From NCBI GenBank assembly GCA_016703065.1, contig JADJCU010000003.1:481696-545695 (forward strand): a stretch of DNA of 64,000 bases. The letters run 5' to 3'. Position 1 is the stretch's first letter. Every line of letters begins with the position of its first letter. Made by a program: the position numbers and the translations under genes. This document shows positions 36,399 to 44,615 of the stretch, one piece after another. The notes under the pieces were generated by a model, which had not been told where the DNA came from, did not search any database, and was given only the letters and a program-made list of their open reading frames with translations. The stretch is from a bacterium. Its GTDB lineage: Bacteria > Electryoneota > RPQS01.

Positions 36399-36811
36399 AT
36401 GTCACTCAGCGACTGCAAGATTATTGATTTGCCGAAGATTCCCGACGCGCGCGGAACCTGACATTTGTGGAAGGCGAGAAGCACATTCCGTTTCCGATTC
36501 AGCGGATATTTTATCTTTACGACGTTCCGGGCGGTGCGACCCGCGCGGGTCATGCGCTGAAGTCGTGCCACCAGTTCTTGATTGCGATATCCGGGGCGTT
36601 TGATGTAGTGCTGGACGACGGACATGAGAAGAAGCGCTATCACTTGAACCGGTCGTACTACGGTCTGCATATTCCACCGCGGATTTGGCGGGAGATTGAC
36701 AATTTCTCGTCGGGTTCGGTCTGTCTGGTGCTTGCTTCGGAGGGGTATCAAGAAGGGGCTTACTACCGCGAGTATGAGGAGTTCCTGCAGGCAATTCGGT
36801 CGGGGATTTGA
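36399..36811 (+). CDS. dTDP-4-keto-6-deoxyhexose 3,4-ketoisomerase (QdtA/FdtA-like), frameshifted
   Basis: ATG 36399 opens MSLSDCKIIDLPKIPDARG and hits TGA at once because one A is missing at 36455-36456. With that base the frame continues NLTFVEGEKHIPFPIQRIFYLYDVPGGATRAGHALKSCHQFLIAISGAFDVVLDDG to 36811. This is the WxcM/FdtA cupin: R-x-FYLYD, RAGHA (with the active-site His) and the late PPRIWREIDNFS motif. The enzyme moves the keto group from C4 to C3 of a dTDP-6-deoxy sugar. It overlaps the aminotransferase start by one base (TGATG). About 137 residues once repaired, a normal length. Confidence 0.85.
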
Positions 36812-37920
36812 TGAAGGTACCTTTTCTCGACTTGCATTCGACGTACGCCGAATTGCGCGGTGAGTTAACCGCTGCGTTTGAGCGCGTGATGGAGAGCGGC
36901 TGGTACATCCTTGGCGAAGAAGTCACGGCGTTTGAACGGGAGTATGCTGAGTACCTTGGCTGCAAGTACTGTCTTGGCGTCGGCAACGGACTCGAAGCGC
37001 TGCACCTTGTGTTGCGGGCGTACGGAATCGGGTCGGGCGACGAGGTGATTGTTCCGTCGAACACGTACATCGCGACATGGCTGGCCGTCTCGCAGGCGGG
37101 CGGTCTGCCTGTGCCGGTGGAACCGGATGCGCGGACATTTAATATTGATCCGGCGTTGATAGAAGCTGCGATCACACCGAAGACGAAAGCGATTCTGGTT
37201 GTGCATCTGTACGGGCAATCCGTGGACATGGATCCAATACTGGAGATCGCGCGCACGCATCGCTTGCGTGTGATCGAGGATACCGCGCAGTCACACGGCG
37301 CGACGTACAAGGGCAAACAGACCGGGGCGATGGGAAACGCGGCGGGATGCAGCTTTTATCCGGGGAAGAATCTCGGCGCCTACGGCGACGCAGGCTGCGT
37401 TACGACTAATGACGACGAGCTTGCGGACCGGGTGAAGGTGCTGCGGAATTACGGTTCGCGAGTGAAGTATTACAATGAAGTGAAAGGGTACAACCCGCGG
37501 CTTGATCCGATGCAGGCGGGGCTGCTGCGCGTGCGGCTGACCAGAAACGACGAATGGAACGCTCGCAGGCGACGGATCGCGGCGACGTACCACGCGGGCC
37601 TCGCAGGCGCCAAGAGCTTGACCTTGCCGCATGTGCCGGAGTGGACGGACCCGGCATGGCATCTGTTTGTGGTGACGCATCCGCAGAGGGATGTCCTGCA
37701 GAGAAAGCTCGCAGACGAGGGAATCGGCACGCTGATTCACTATCCGGTGCCTCCGCATCTTTCAGGAGCATACGCAGAGTTCAATTCGCACAAGGGCCGT
37801 TATCCGCTGGCGGAACGGATGGCGGAGACGGTATTGAGTTTGCCGATCGGTCCGCACATGGCTGATGACGCGGTTGAGTACGTCATGGATCGCGTGCATA
37901 AGGCGTGCGCGGAGCTTTGA
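36811..37920 (+). CDS. PLP-dependent sugar aminotransferase (QdtB/FdtB-like, DegT/DnrJ/EryC1 family)
   Basis: The 369-residue protein begins MKVPFLDLHSTYAELRGEL. It has the family landmarks: GVGNGLEALHLVLRAYGIGSGDEVIVPSNTYIATWLAVSQAGG, the acidic EDTAQSHGA, the PLP lysine in SFYPGKNLGAYGDAGCV, NYGS and LDPMQAGLLRVRL. FdtB and QdtB aminate dTDP-3-keto-6-deoxyhexoses at C3, and the upstream ketoisomerase makes exactly that substrate. Together with the acetyltransferase the three enzymes give dTDP-3-acetamido-3,6-dideoxy-glucose or -galactose for surface glycans. The C4 configuration cannot be told from sequence. Confidence 0.92.
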   Translation: MKVPFLDLHSTYAELRGELTAAFERVMESGWYILGEEVTAFEREYAEYLGCKYCLGVGNGLEALHLVLRAYGIGSGDEVIVPSNTYIATWLAVSQAGGLPVPVEPDARTFNIDPALIEAAITPKTKAILVVHLYGQSVDMDPILEIARTHRLRVIEDTAQSHGATYKGKQTGAMGNAAGCSFYPGKNLGAYGDAGCVTTNDDELADRVKVLRNYGSRVKYYNEVKGYNPRLDPMQAGLLRVRLTRNDEWNARRRRIAATYHAGLAGAKSLTLPHVPEWTDPAWHLFVVTHPQRDVLQRKLADEGIGTLIHYPVPPHLSGAYAEFNSHKGRYPLAERMAETVLSLPIGPHMADDAVEYVMDRVHKACAEL

Positions 37921-37921
37921 G

Positions 37922-38845
37922 ATGAAGAAACTTTCGATTATCGTTCCGGTCTATTATAACGAAGGCTCGCTTCCGCATTTGTTCACGGAGGTATCGCGGC
38001 TCGAAGCGATGCTGCGTGAACGGGCGATTGAGTTAGAACTGATTCTTGTTGATGACGGGAGCAAAGACGGATCGTTTGCGGCACTGAAGAAGATTCAGGA
38101 GCAGCGGTCGGCGACGCGAGTTGTGAAGCTGGCGCGGAATTTTGGCGCCTACCACGCAATCAAAGCGGGCCTGGGTCTCGTGACGGGGGACTGTTTCACG
38201 TATCTTGCGGCGGATTTGCAGGATCCACCGGAGCTGATCCTTGAAATGGTAGAGCGGTGGCAGAAGGGCTCGAAGTATGTGGTCTGTACACGCAGCAACC
38301 GGCACGATCCGCCGGTGTCGAAGTTTTTTGCGGGCCTTTACTACAAGCTCCTAAGGGCGATGGTGATGAAGAATTACCCGGAGGGCGGCTTCGATCTCGC
38401 TTTGATGGATAAGGCCATGCTTCCATATTTGCTGGGGAGCGGCCGTAACATCAATCTGGCGTTGTTTGCCTATTGGCTGGGTTTCAAGCCGGATTTCATA
38501 CCGTATGAACGACGGGAACGAAAGCACGGCAAATCGCGCTGGACGTTTTCGAAAAAGTTCACGCTCTTTCTCGATTCGCTACTGGGGTTTTCGATCATTC
38601 CGATACGCGCGATGTCTTTTATCGGAGTGCTGGTGTCACTCTTGAGTTTCGCGTATGGGATTTTTGTGGTCATCAACGCGGCGCTGGGACGGATACCGAT
38701 CAAGGGGTTTTCGGCGACGATAGCGCTGACCTCGTTCCTGCTTGGACTCGTGATTCTGATGCTGGGAATCATCGGTGAATATGTCTGGCGAATTCACACG
38801 GAGGTGAATAATCGGCCTGAGTATGTGATTGAGGATATTTCGTGA
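37922..38845 (+). CDS. Polyprenyl-phosphate glycosyltransferase (GT2, GtrB/DPM1-like)
   Basis: ATG 37922, one base after the aminotransferase stop codon. The 307-residue protein begins with a GT2 domain: LSIIVPVYYNEGSLP, LELILVDDGSKDGSF, and DLQDPPELILEM with the metal-binding acids. Two C-terminal membrane helices follow (about 229-254 and 263-289), as in GtrB and ArnC. Such enzymes transfer a sugar from a nucleotide to undecaprenyl phosphate at the inner membrane. The next gene, an integral-membrane glycosyltransferase, overlaps it and would use the lipid-linked sugar on the periplasmic side. Substrate likely, but not certainly, the acetamido-dideoxy sugar made upstream. Confidence 0.92.
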   Translation: MKKLSIIVPVYYNEGSLPHLFTEVSRLEAMLRERAIELELILVDDGSKDGSFAALKKIQEQRSATRVVKLARNFGAYHAIKAGLGLVTGDCFTYLAADLQDPPELILEMVERWQKGSKYVVCTRSNRHDPPVSKFFAGLYYKLLRAMVMKNYPEGGFDLALMDKAMLPYLLGSGRNINLALFAYWLGFKPDFIPYERRERKHGKSRWTFSKKFTLFLDSLLGFSIIPIRAMSFIGVLVSLLSFAYGIFVVINAALGRIPIKGFSATIALTSFLLGLVILMLGIIGEYVWRIHTEVNNRPEYVIEDIS

Positions 38846-40527
38846 GCGTTTCGTCGGAGCTACGCTCGGATCGCGGCCGTTGGCAGGATATTTTGCTGAT
38901 GACCGGGTTATGGGCGCTGATGACGTATCTTGCTCATCCTGTGGGAGATTTTCCGCTCAACGACGACTGGACTTACGGCGTGTCCGTTAAGGCTCTGGTT
39001 GAAGAGGGGCGGATGTTTTTTTTGACGGAATGGGCATGCAAGACGCTCGTCGCGCACGTATTCTGGGGCGCGTTGTTCTGCCTGCCGTTCGGGTTTTCGT
39101 ACACGGCCTTGCGGGTGTCGCAACTGACGGCGGGGTTGATCGGCGGAATTGCTACATATTACTTGTGTCTTGAGCTTGGCGCATCGCGGCGCACGGCGCT
39201 GCTTTGCTCGCTAACGCTCTTGGTGAATCCGCTCTATTTTCAATTGTCGAACTCATTCATGACGGACGTGGGGTTCACGGCGGGCGCGACGCTTGCGCTT
39301 TTGCTGTTGATCAAGGGCATGTTTCAGTCGTCAAGAGCGATCAGCGCGCTCGGGTGGATTCTGGTTGTCCTTTCCGTGTGGGTGCGCGAACTGACCCTCA
39401 TGATCCCGGCGGGATTTGCGATGACGCAGTTTTATCGCGACGGGATTTCGTTCAAGGTGTTGCTGCGCGCGGCGCTTCCGCTTGCGGTGATCTTCGTGTT
39501 ATTATGGGTGCATCAACACTTCCTGGTTGACCTGTGGGGATTTCCAAATCTCGACAATGGGCGATCGAATGCTGCACTGACCACGTTGATCGAGAAGCCA
39601 TTGAAGTTTGCGATTTTGACGACGGGCGGCACGGCGGCGCTATTCCTGTATCTCGGATTGTTTGCGTTGCCGATGCTGCTATGGTACCGCAGCACAATGC
39701 GGCAGAGCGAGACGGCTTTCGAACGGAAATTGACCACGTATTTGGGAATCGCCTGGCTACTGGTCGTCATCCGGGCCATGTACTATTACAAGCGGATAAT
39801 GCCCGTGGGGAAGAACCTGCTGTACGACTCCGGCCTGGGTCCAGCGACGCTGCGGGACACTTATCTCTTGGGGATTGAAAATCTTCCGACGGCGCCAGTG
39901 TGGGTATGGGGCATCGTTACCGTCATGTCGCTGTGGGGGGCGTGGGAAGTTCTGCGTCTTCTGGTTCGGGTAGTGGCGCGGGTGTGGGAGATGCGAGCGG
40001 AGGGGCGGCGGGATACGAAACGATGGCTGCTGTTCGCGCTGCTGATGATGACCGCGTTGTACACTGCGGCGATTGTTACCAGCGGGTACTTTGACCGCTA
40101 TCTACTGATCTACCTTCCGATCATGGCCGCGCTGTTTACGCTGCTCTCCAACGGGCCCGTGATTGTGTCGCGAGCGAGCCAGGCGTTGGCGATTGCAATG
40201 CTTTGCGTCCTTGGCGTCTTTGGCGCATTGGCGACTCACGACTACATCTCGTGGAATCGCGTAAGGTGGGAACTGGTGAGCGAGTTGAACGGAAAGATGG
40301 GGATTCCACCGAACAAGGTGGACGGGGGTTACGAGGTCAACGGTACGCTCATGTTTGACATTGGGTTGACTAAGGCAGAAGAGAAGAGCTGGTGGTGGGT
40401 GGACGACGACGAGTATGTGCTTGCGTTTGGTCCGATTCCGGGATACGAAAGCATTGAGCATCGCACGTTTCCGAACTACTTCTACACGGACGAAACTGCG
40501 GTGCATATCCTGAAGCGGAAAGAGTGA
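38842..40527 (+). CDS. Integral-membrane glycosyltransferase, GT39/ArnT-like
   Basis: GTG start overlapping the previous stop by four bases (GTGA). The 561-residue protein has about ten to twelve membrane helices. The first periplasmic loop contains DFPLNDDWTYG, with the adjacent acidic residues that are catalytic in PMT/GT39 and related GT-C enzymes. The C-terminal part (about 470-561) is soluble and Trp/Asp-rich (EKSWWWVDDDEYVLAFG). GT-C enzymes move a sugar from a lipid phosphate donor to a periplasmic acceptor. Last gene of this operon; a perfect hairpin follows at 40535. Confidence 0.8.
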   Translation: MSVSSELRSDRGRWQDILLMTGLWALMTYLAHPVGDFPLNDDWTYGVSVKALVEEGRMFFLTEWACKTLVAHVFWGALFCLPFGFSYTALRVSQLTAGLIGGIATYYLCLELGASRRTALLCSLTLLVNPLYFQLSNSFMTDVGFTAGATLALLLLIKGMFQSSRAISALGWILVVLSVWVRELTLMIPAGFAMTQFYRDGISFKVLLRAALPLAVIFVLLWVHQHFLVDLWGFPNLDNGRSNAALTTLIEKPLKFAILTTGGTAALFLYLGLFALPMLLWYRSTMRQSETAFERKLTTYLGIAWLLVVIRAMYYYKRIMPVGKNLLYDSGLGPATLRDTYLLGIENLPTAPVWVWGIVTVMSLWGAWEVLRLLVRVVARVWEMRAEGRRDTKRWLLFALLMMTALYTAAIVTSGYFDRYLLIYLPIMAALFTLLSNGPVIVSRASQALAIAMLCVLGVFGALATHDYISWNRVRWELVSELNGKMGIPPNKVDGGYEVNGTLMFDIGLTKAEEKSWWWVDDDEYVLAFGPIPGYESIEHRTFPNYFYTDETAVHILKRKE

Positions 40528-40534
40528 TCATGAA

Positions 40535-40562
40535 GCGGGGCAGGTGAAGTCACCTGCCCCGC
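40535..40562. terminator. Bidirectional hairpin between convergent genes
   Basis: GCGGGGCAGGT-gaagtc-ACCTGCCCCGC, an 11-13 bp perfect stem lying between the ends of two convergent genes. No T-tract on either side, so termination strength is uncertain. Confidence 0.6.
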
Positions 40563-40587
40563 GCGTGATTGTATAGGACGCAGGAGG

Positions 40588-42981
40588 TTAGAAATCATCA
40601 GAGGAGTCTTCGCGAGAAGACTCCTTCTTCTTTTTGAAGTTGTTGAATGAGTATGTAGCGCTGAGTGTGAAAACCGGGGCATCGTTGGTGAAGCGATCTA
40701 CGGAGTACAATGTTGGAGTACTCGTTAGTGATTCGCGTCGGGCGGATGCGAAGAGGTCCCGCACTTGCAGCGCGACATTCAATGTTTTCTTCAGGAAGTC
40801 TTGACGGAGGCCGAGGTTTGTGATGAAGGATGGTTCGGTATCACCTTGTGAGGTGACGGTCGGACCGTTGTATGACGCGTCAATTTGAATCCGGGTGTTG
40901 GGCGCAAGGGCCGTGATACTGTTGAGCTTTGCGTCGTAGGTCAAGGTATGGTCATCGAAGGACTTGCCGGCGAGTTCCGCATTGACGCGCTGATCATAAA
41001 GATTGCCTGACAGCGTCAGCGACCAGCCTTTGCGGACGGTGATATCGGTGCGCAATTCGGTACCGAGCGAGAATTGCCGGCCAACATTTTCCGGAGCCGT
41101 GAGTGTGACGTTTTCGGCATATACACTGCGCAGCATCTCGACGTAATTGTGGCGCACGCGGTAGTAAGCTTCAGTTGCGACGTTTTGCTTCAGGAGACTG
41201 GTCTGATAGCCAGCCTCATAAGAGTCGATGAACTCGGGGCGCAGTTTGGGGTTTCCCTTGCGGACGTTGTAGGCATTTTCCCACGTCAGGAAAGGTTCGA
41301 GAAACCACGGGCGGGAGTGTTCGACGCGGCGCGTATAGCTTGCGGAGAGCTGTTTAGTTCCACCGAGCTGCCAAGCGGTGTGCGCGCTCGGAAAGACGTC
41401 AAAACGCGTCAGTGAGATATTCTCTCCGGTCTTGGTCTGTTCCACGGAGCGATCGAAGTACTCGGCACGAAGGCCGATCTGAACCTCCAACGACTTCAAT
41501 TTAGAGGAGTACATGCCGTATCCTGCCTGCATCGCGCGGTGGAAGTCGGTGCCATTGCTGTATAGGGCGTCGTAGACGTAGTCGCCCGCCAGAGTGTCCA
41601 GCGTTTCATTCTTGTTATCGCTCTTGAATCGACCGAATTGCGACGAGAGACCGGTTTCCAACTTGGCGCCGTTGGCGAAGGGATGGACATAGTCGGATTT
41701 CGCTTCAAAGCGGCGGCCCGGACCCTCTTCCGTCGTTCGAACACCCGAGAGGATGCGGCCATCGTCGGCGTAAAGTTCGGTGGTTGTTTCGTCGTCACCG
41801 TCACGGCCACCGAAACTCAGGTCGACCGAGAGCTGCTGTTCTTCGCGCGCGAACTTGTGTTTCCAGTTAATGAAGCCGTGGCGGTGAAATCCGCCGTGCT
41901 TTGTACGGTCGCGGGAGAGATAGTGCACGGGCAGCGGCTCAGTTTCAGAGTACTCCCAGGTTGACAACTCATTGTCGCGGCCGAAAGCGTAGTCTCCTAC
42001 CCTGCCGCCGAAGACCATGGCGTTGCGCTGGCCGAGCGGCAGATCGAGTTCGGCACGGAAGCCAAAGTTATCCCGGCGGCCCATTGTATTTCCGTCCGTA
42101 GTCACTGTTGACGTGTTGTTTTCGAATGTCGTGCGGGTTTCGCTGCTGGACTCTCCGGGTTCGCGACCGATTCCGGCGTTTGCCCCAACAGTCAGCGCGG
42201 CGATCCCAACGGGGCGCGTGAAGGTCGCATCAACATTGCGGCGTTCGTCGATGGATGTGCGGGCCGTGATTTGACCTGAGACGCCATTGGCTCCGCGGCG
42301 CAAGGGGATGATGTTGATGATGCCGGCGGTGCCTTCCGCGCTGAACCGTGATGAAGGGTTCGTGATGATCTCGATTTTGTCAATCGTGCCAGCCGGGATC
42401 TGCTGGAGGGCGTCATTGGCATCGAGGATCGAAGGGCGTCCGTCAATCATGACTGTGAAATTGGAACTGCCGCGCAACTTGACATTGCCTTCGATGTCCA
42501 CCGTCACAGACGGCGCATTAGAGAGAATGTCCGCCGCGGTGCCGGTGGGTGCGATGTTTTGTTTGGCAACATTGATCACTTTTTTTTCGACGTGCTGTTC
42601 AACCGCAAGCCGCTCTGTCGTCACCGTAACTTCATCGGATTCGAGCGCAATAGGGTTCAACAGAATCCTGCCGAGATCGGCTTGCTGCCGTTCGCGATTC
42701 AAACGAATATCGCGGAGTGTTTTTAGCTCGTAACCAAGGAAGTTGACCCGAGCGAAGTATTGACCGGGACGAAGACTGTCGAGCTTGAAGAGACCTTGGG
42801 AATTGGTGGCGATGCCTGCAACCTGCGTGCTGTCTTGCGCATTGAAGAGGATGACCGTCGAATATTCAAGCGGTTGCTTGGTTAGAGAGTCAACGACCGA
42901 CCCGTGCACGGAGAGGGCGGGACGCTGAGCGAATGCAGTTGCGACAGACAGGATAATGGACAGAATTAGAAATCGGATCAT
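40588..42981 (-). CDS. TonB-dependent outer-membrane receptor (CarboxypepD_reg-like plus OMP beta-barrel)
   Basis: The 797-residue protein has a signal peptide (MIRFLILSIILSVATAFAQ). A carboxypeptidase-regulatory-like domain follows (about 23-110, SVHGSVVDSLTKQPLEYSTVIL), then a TonB plug (VKKVINV-like box, SNAPSVTVDIEGNVKLRGSSNFTVMIDGRPS, SAEGTAGIINIIP), then a large beta-barrel of the Bacteroidetes OMP_b-brl_3 type. The last residues are Lys/Ser/Asp-rich instead of ending in the usual aromatic residue, after a final strand VFTLSATYSFNNF. It imports a substrate across the outer membrane using TonB energy; the substrate is not evident. The architecture is most common in Bacteroidetes and relatives. 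Confidence 0.9.
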   Translation of the reverse strand: MIRFLILSIILSVATAFAQRPALSVHGSVVDSLTKQPLEYSTVILFNAQDSTQVAGIATNSQGLFKLDSLRPGQYFARVNFLGYELKTLRDIRLNRERQQADLGRILLNPIALESDEVTVTTERLAVEQHVEKKVINVAKQNIAPTGTAADILSNAPSVTVDIEGNVKLRGSSNFTVMIDGRPSILDANDALQQIPAGTIDKIEIITNPSSRFSAEGTAGIINIIPLRRGANGVSGQITARTSIDERRNVDATFTRPVGIAALTVGANAGIGREPGESSSETRTTFENNTSTVTTDGNTMGRRDNFGFRAELDLPLGQRNAMVFGGRVGDYAFGRDNELSTWEYSETEPLPVHYLSRDRTKHGGFHRHGFINWKHKFAREEQQLSVDLSFGGRDGDDETTTELYADDGRILSGVRTTEEGPGRRFEAKSDYVHPFANGAKLETGLSSQFGRFKSDNKNETLDTLAGDYVYDALYSNGTDFHRAMQAGYGMYSSKLKSLEVQIGLRAEYFDRSVEQTKTGENISLTRFDVFPSAHTAWQLGGTKQLSASYTRRVEHSRPWFLEPFLTWENAYNVRKGNPKLRPEFIDSYEAGYQTSLLKQNVATEAYYRVRHNYVEMLRSVYAENVTLTAPENVGRQFSLGTELRTDITVRKGWSLTLSGNLYDQRVNAELAGKSFDDHTLTYDAKLNSITALAPNTRIQIDASYNGPTVTSQGDTEPSFITNLGLRQDFLKKTLNVALQVRDLFASARRESLTSTPTLYSVDRFTNDAPVFTLSATYSFNNFKKKKESSREDSSDDF

Positions 42982-43117
42982 CTGAGAGATAAGTTAGAGG
43001 ACAAATAGACCATTGGAAGACTCGGCGGAGGAGGAAAAGGTTCCTTGAACAGGGAAGTTGGCCGAATGTGCAAGCGGACTTCCATTTGTGATGGAATCTA
43101 CGTAAATTTGGCCTTTC

Positions 43118-44385
43118 TTGAGAAAACCTGAGAGACGATTGAAGCGACTCTACCACAAGGCTGGCGGCGCGGGCGCGCTGGGACGCGCGACCTGGGCAAT
43201 GGCGATTAAGGGACTCCCGGCGATCTATGGGCTGGGGGTCATTTTTGTGCTGCTGCGCGCGCTTCCGGTCGAGGAGTATGGTTCCTATGGCGTGGCCTGG
43301 GCGTTTCTGAATTTCGCGGCCATGTGTACGCGAGGGCTGTGGGCTCTGGCACTTGTGCAGCGTTGGGCGTACGGCGCGGATCAACGGGTTCTACAATCGA
43401 CGATTGCGCTGATGCTCTTGACAACCGCCTTGGGCATCGCAATCGGGTTGGTCGTCATGCCCGCGCTCGGACTGTCGTGGATGGAGACACTCCTAACGTG
43501 TCTGGCTCTGCTGATCCTTGTCCCGCGTGATTTGGCGCTGGCGCTGGGCCAGGCCGAGGCTCGCGTTTGCGGCGCGTGTTCGTGATCGAGGTGTGCTATT
43601 TCTTTGGCAGCCTTGCGGGTTTCATAGCGCTCGCCGAACAGGGTCTTCTGGTCGACGCCGAAACGGCGCTGTTGGTCAACACTGGAGCAATCGTCTTGTC
43701 TTCGCTCGCCGGGATCATTCGTTACCCGCAGGTGCTGAAGCCGTCGTTCAACCTCGCGGACATGAAAGCAAATTCGCGGTACGGGAAGTGGACGGGGTTT
43801 TGGGCGATTGGCGACATCTACTTTCAACAGGGTGACTTGTTGGTACTCGGCGCAGTGACAAGTCCGGCGGTCTTGGCGCCGTATATCGCGGCCAAAACGT
43901 TCCTCCGGCTGTTCGGCTTGGTATCGCAGGCAATGAATTTCCTGCTTTATCCGATGGCGGCGCGATTAGCGGCCGCCGGAGATTTGCCGAAGCTGGCGAG
44001 CAAATTGAAAGTAGCTCTGGTTGGCGTCTGGGCAGTGGCGATACCTGCGGTGCTTTTGCTGTGGTACTATGCAGATCCAGTGATTCCGGCGCTCCTGGGG
44101 AGCAAATACCGGGACGCGATTCCGTTCGTGATCGCCCTGCTGCCCGCGGCGCTGCTCGAACCGTTGTTTAGTACGGGTTCGAGCATATTGGTAGGGCTGG
44201 GGCAGCCGAAGTACGCCGTGCCGTGGATTATCGGAATCGGGGTGCTGAATGCCGTGGCGAATGTCGTTGTCGTACAGGCGTTAGACCTGTCGGCGGCGCC
44301 GTGGATCTTGACGATCAGCTATCTCATCCTGGGGATAGCGATGCAACGGCACTTGCGGACGGTGCTGCATGCAGCGAGGACATAG
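43118..44385 (+). CDS. Polysaccharide flippase (Wzx/MOP type), frameshifted
   Basis: The first frame (TTG start; a second TTG is at 43139) covers helices 1-4 (AIKGLPAIYGLGVIFVLLRALPVEEYGSYGVAWAFLNFA...). It ends at TGA about 43585 after QAEARVCGACS. The second frame picks up RRVFVIEVCYFFGSLAGFIA and runs to 44385. One missing base around 43560-43568 would join them into a membrane protein of about 420 residues with roughly 12 helices. MOP flippases move lipid-linked oligosaccharides across the inner membrane. The nearby sugar and glycosyltransferase genes fit, although the TonB receptor gene on the other strand lies between. Confidence 0.75.
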
Positions 44386-44505
44386 TGCTCTTTAAACGGC
44401 ACAGACCCCCTGAGTGTGGGGATTCATTGTTAGTTGAAGGGTACCGACAAGTCACTGCCCGGTCTGAGTGAACAGGAAAAAAGTTGTTGACGACGTACAG
44501 AATGC

Positions 44506-44534
44506 TTGACTTGTGCTTCAAGTGTGCTTAACAT
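44506..44534 (+). promoter_or_regulatory. Candidate promoter of the beta-helix gene
   Basis: TTGACT (44506-44511), 17-bp spacer, TAACAT (44529-44534), about 80 bases before the GTG start at 44616. Confidence 0.5.
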
Positions 44535-44615
44535 TTGAGGAGAGTGGCCATTTGACGAGGAATGCACAACAATCTGAGGCCGCAGTCGGGAACCGGATGA
44601 AAACGTGGAGTTTCT

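Noticed and set aside
36402..37316. 304-codon minus-strand frame opposite the sugar genes
   Set aside because: It is the antisense shadow of the ketoisomerase and aminotransferase genes in GC-rich DNA.
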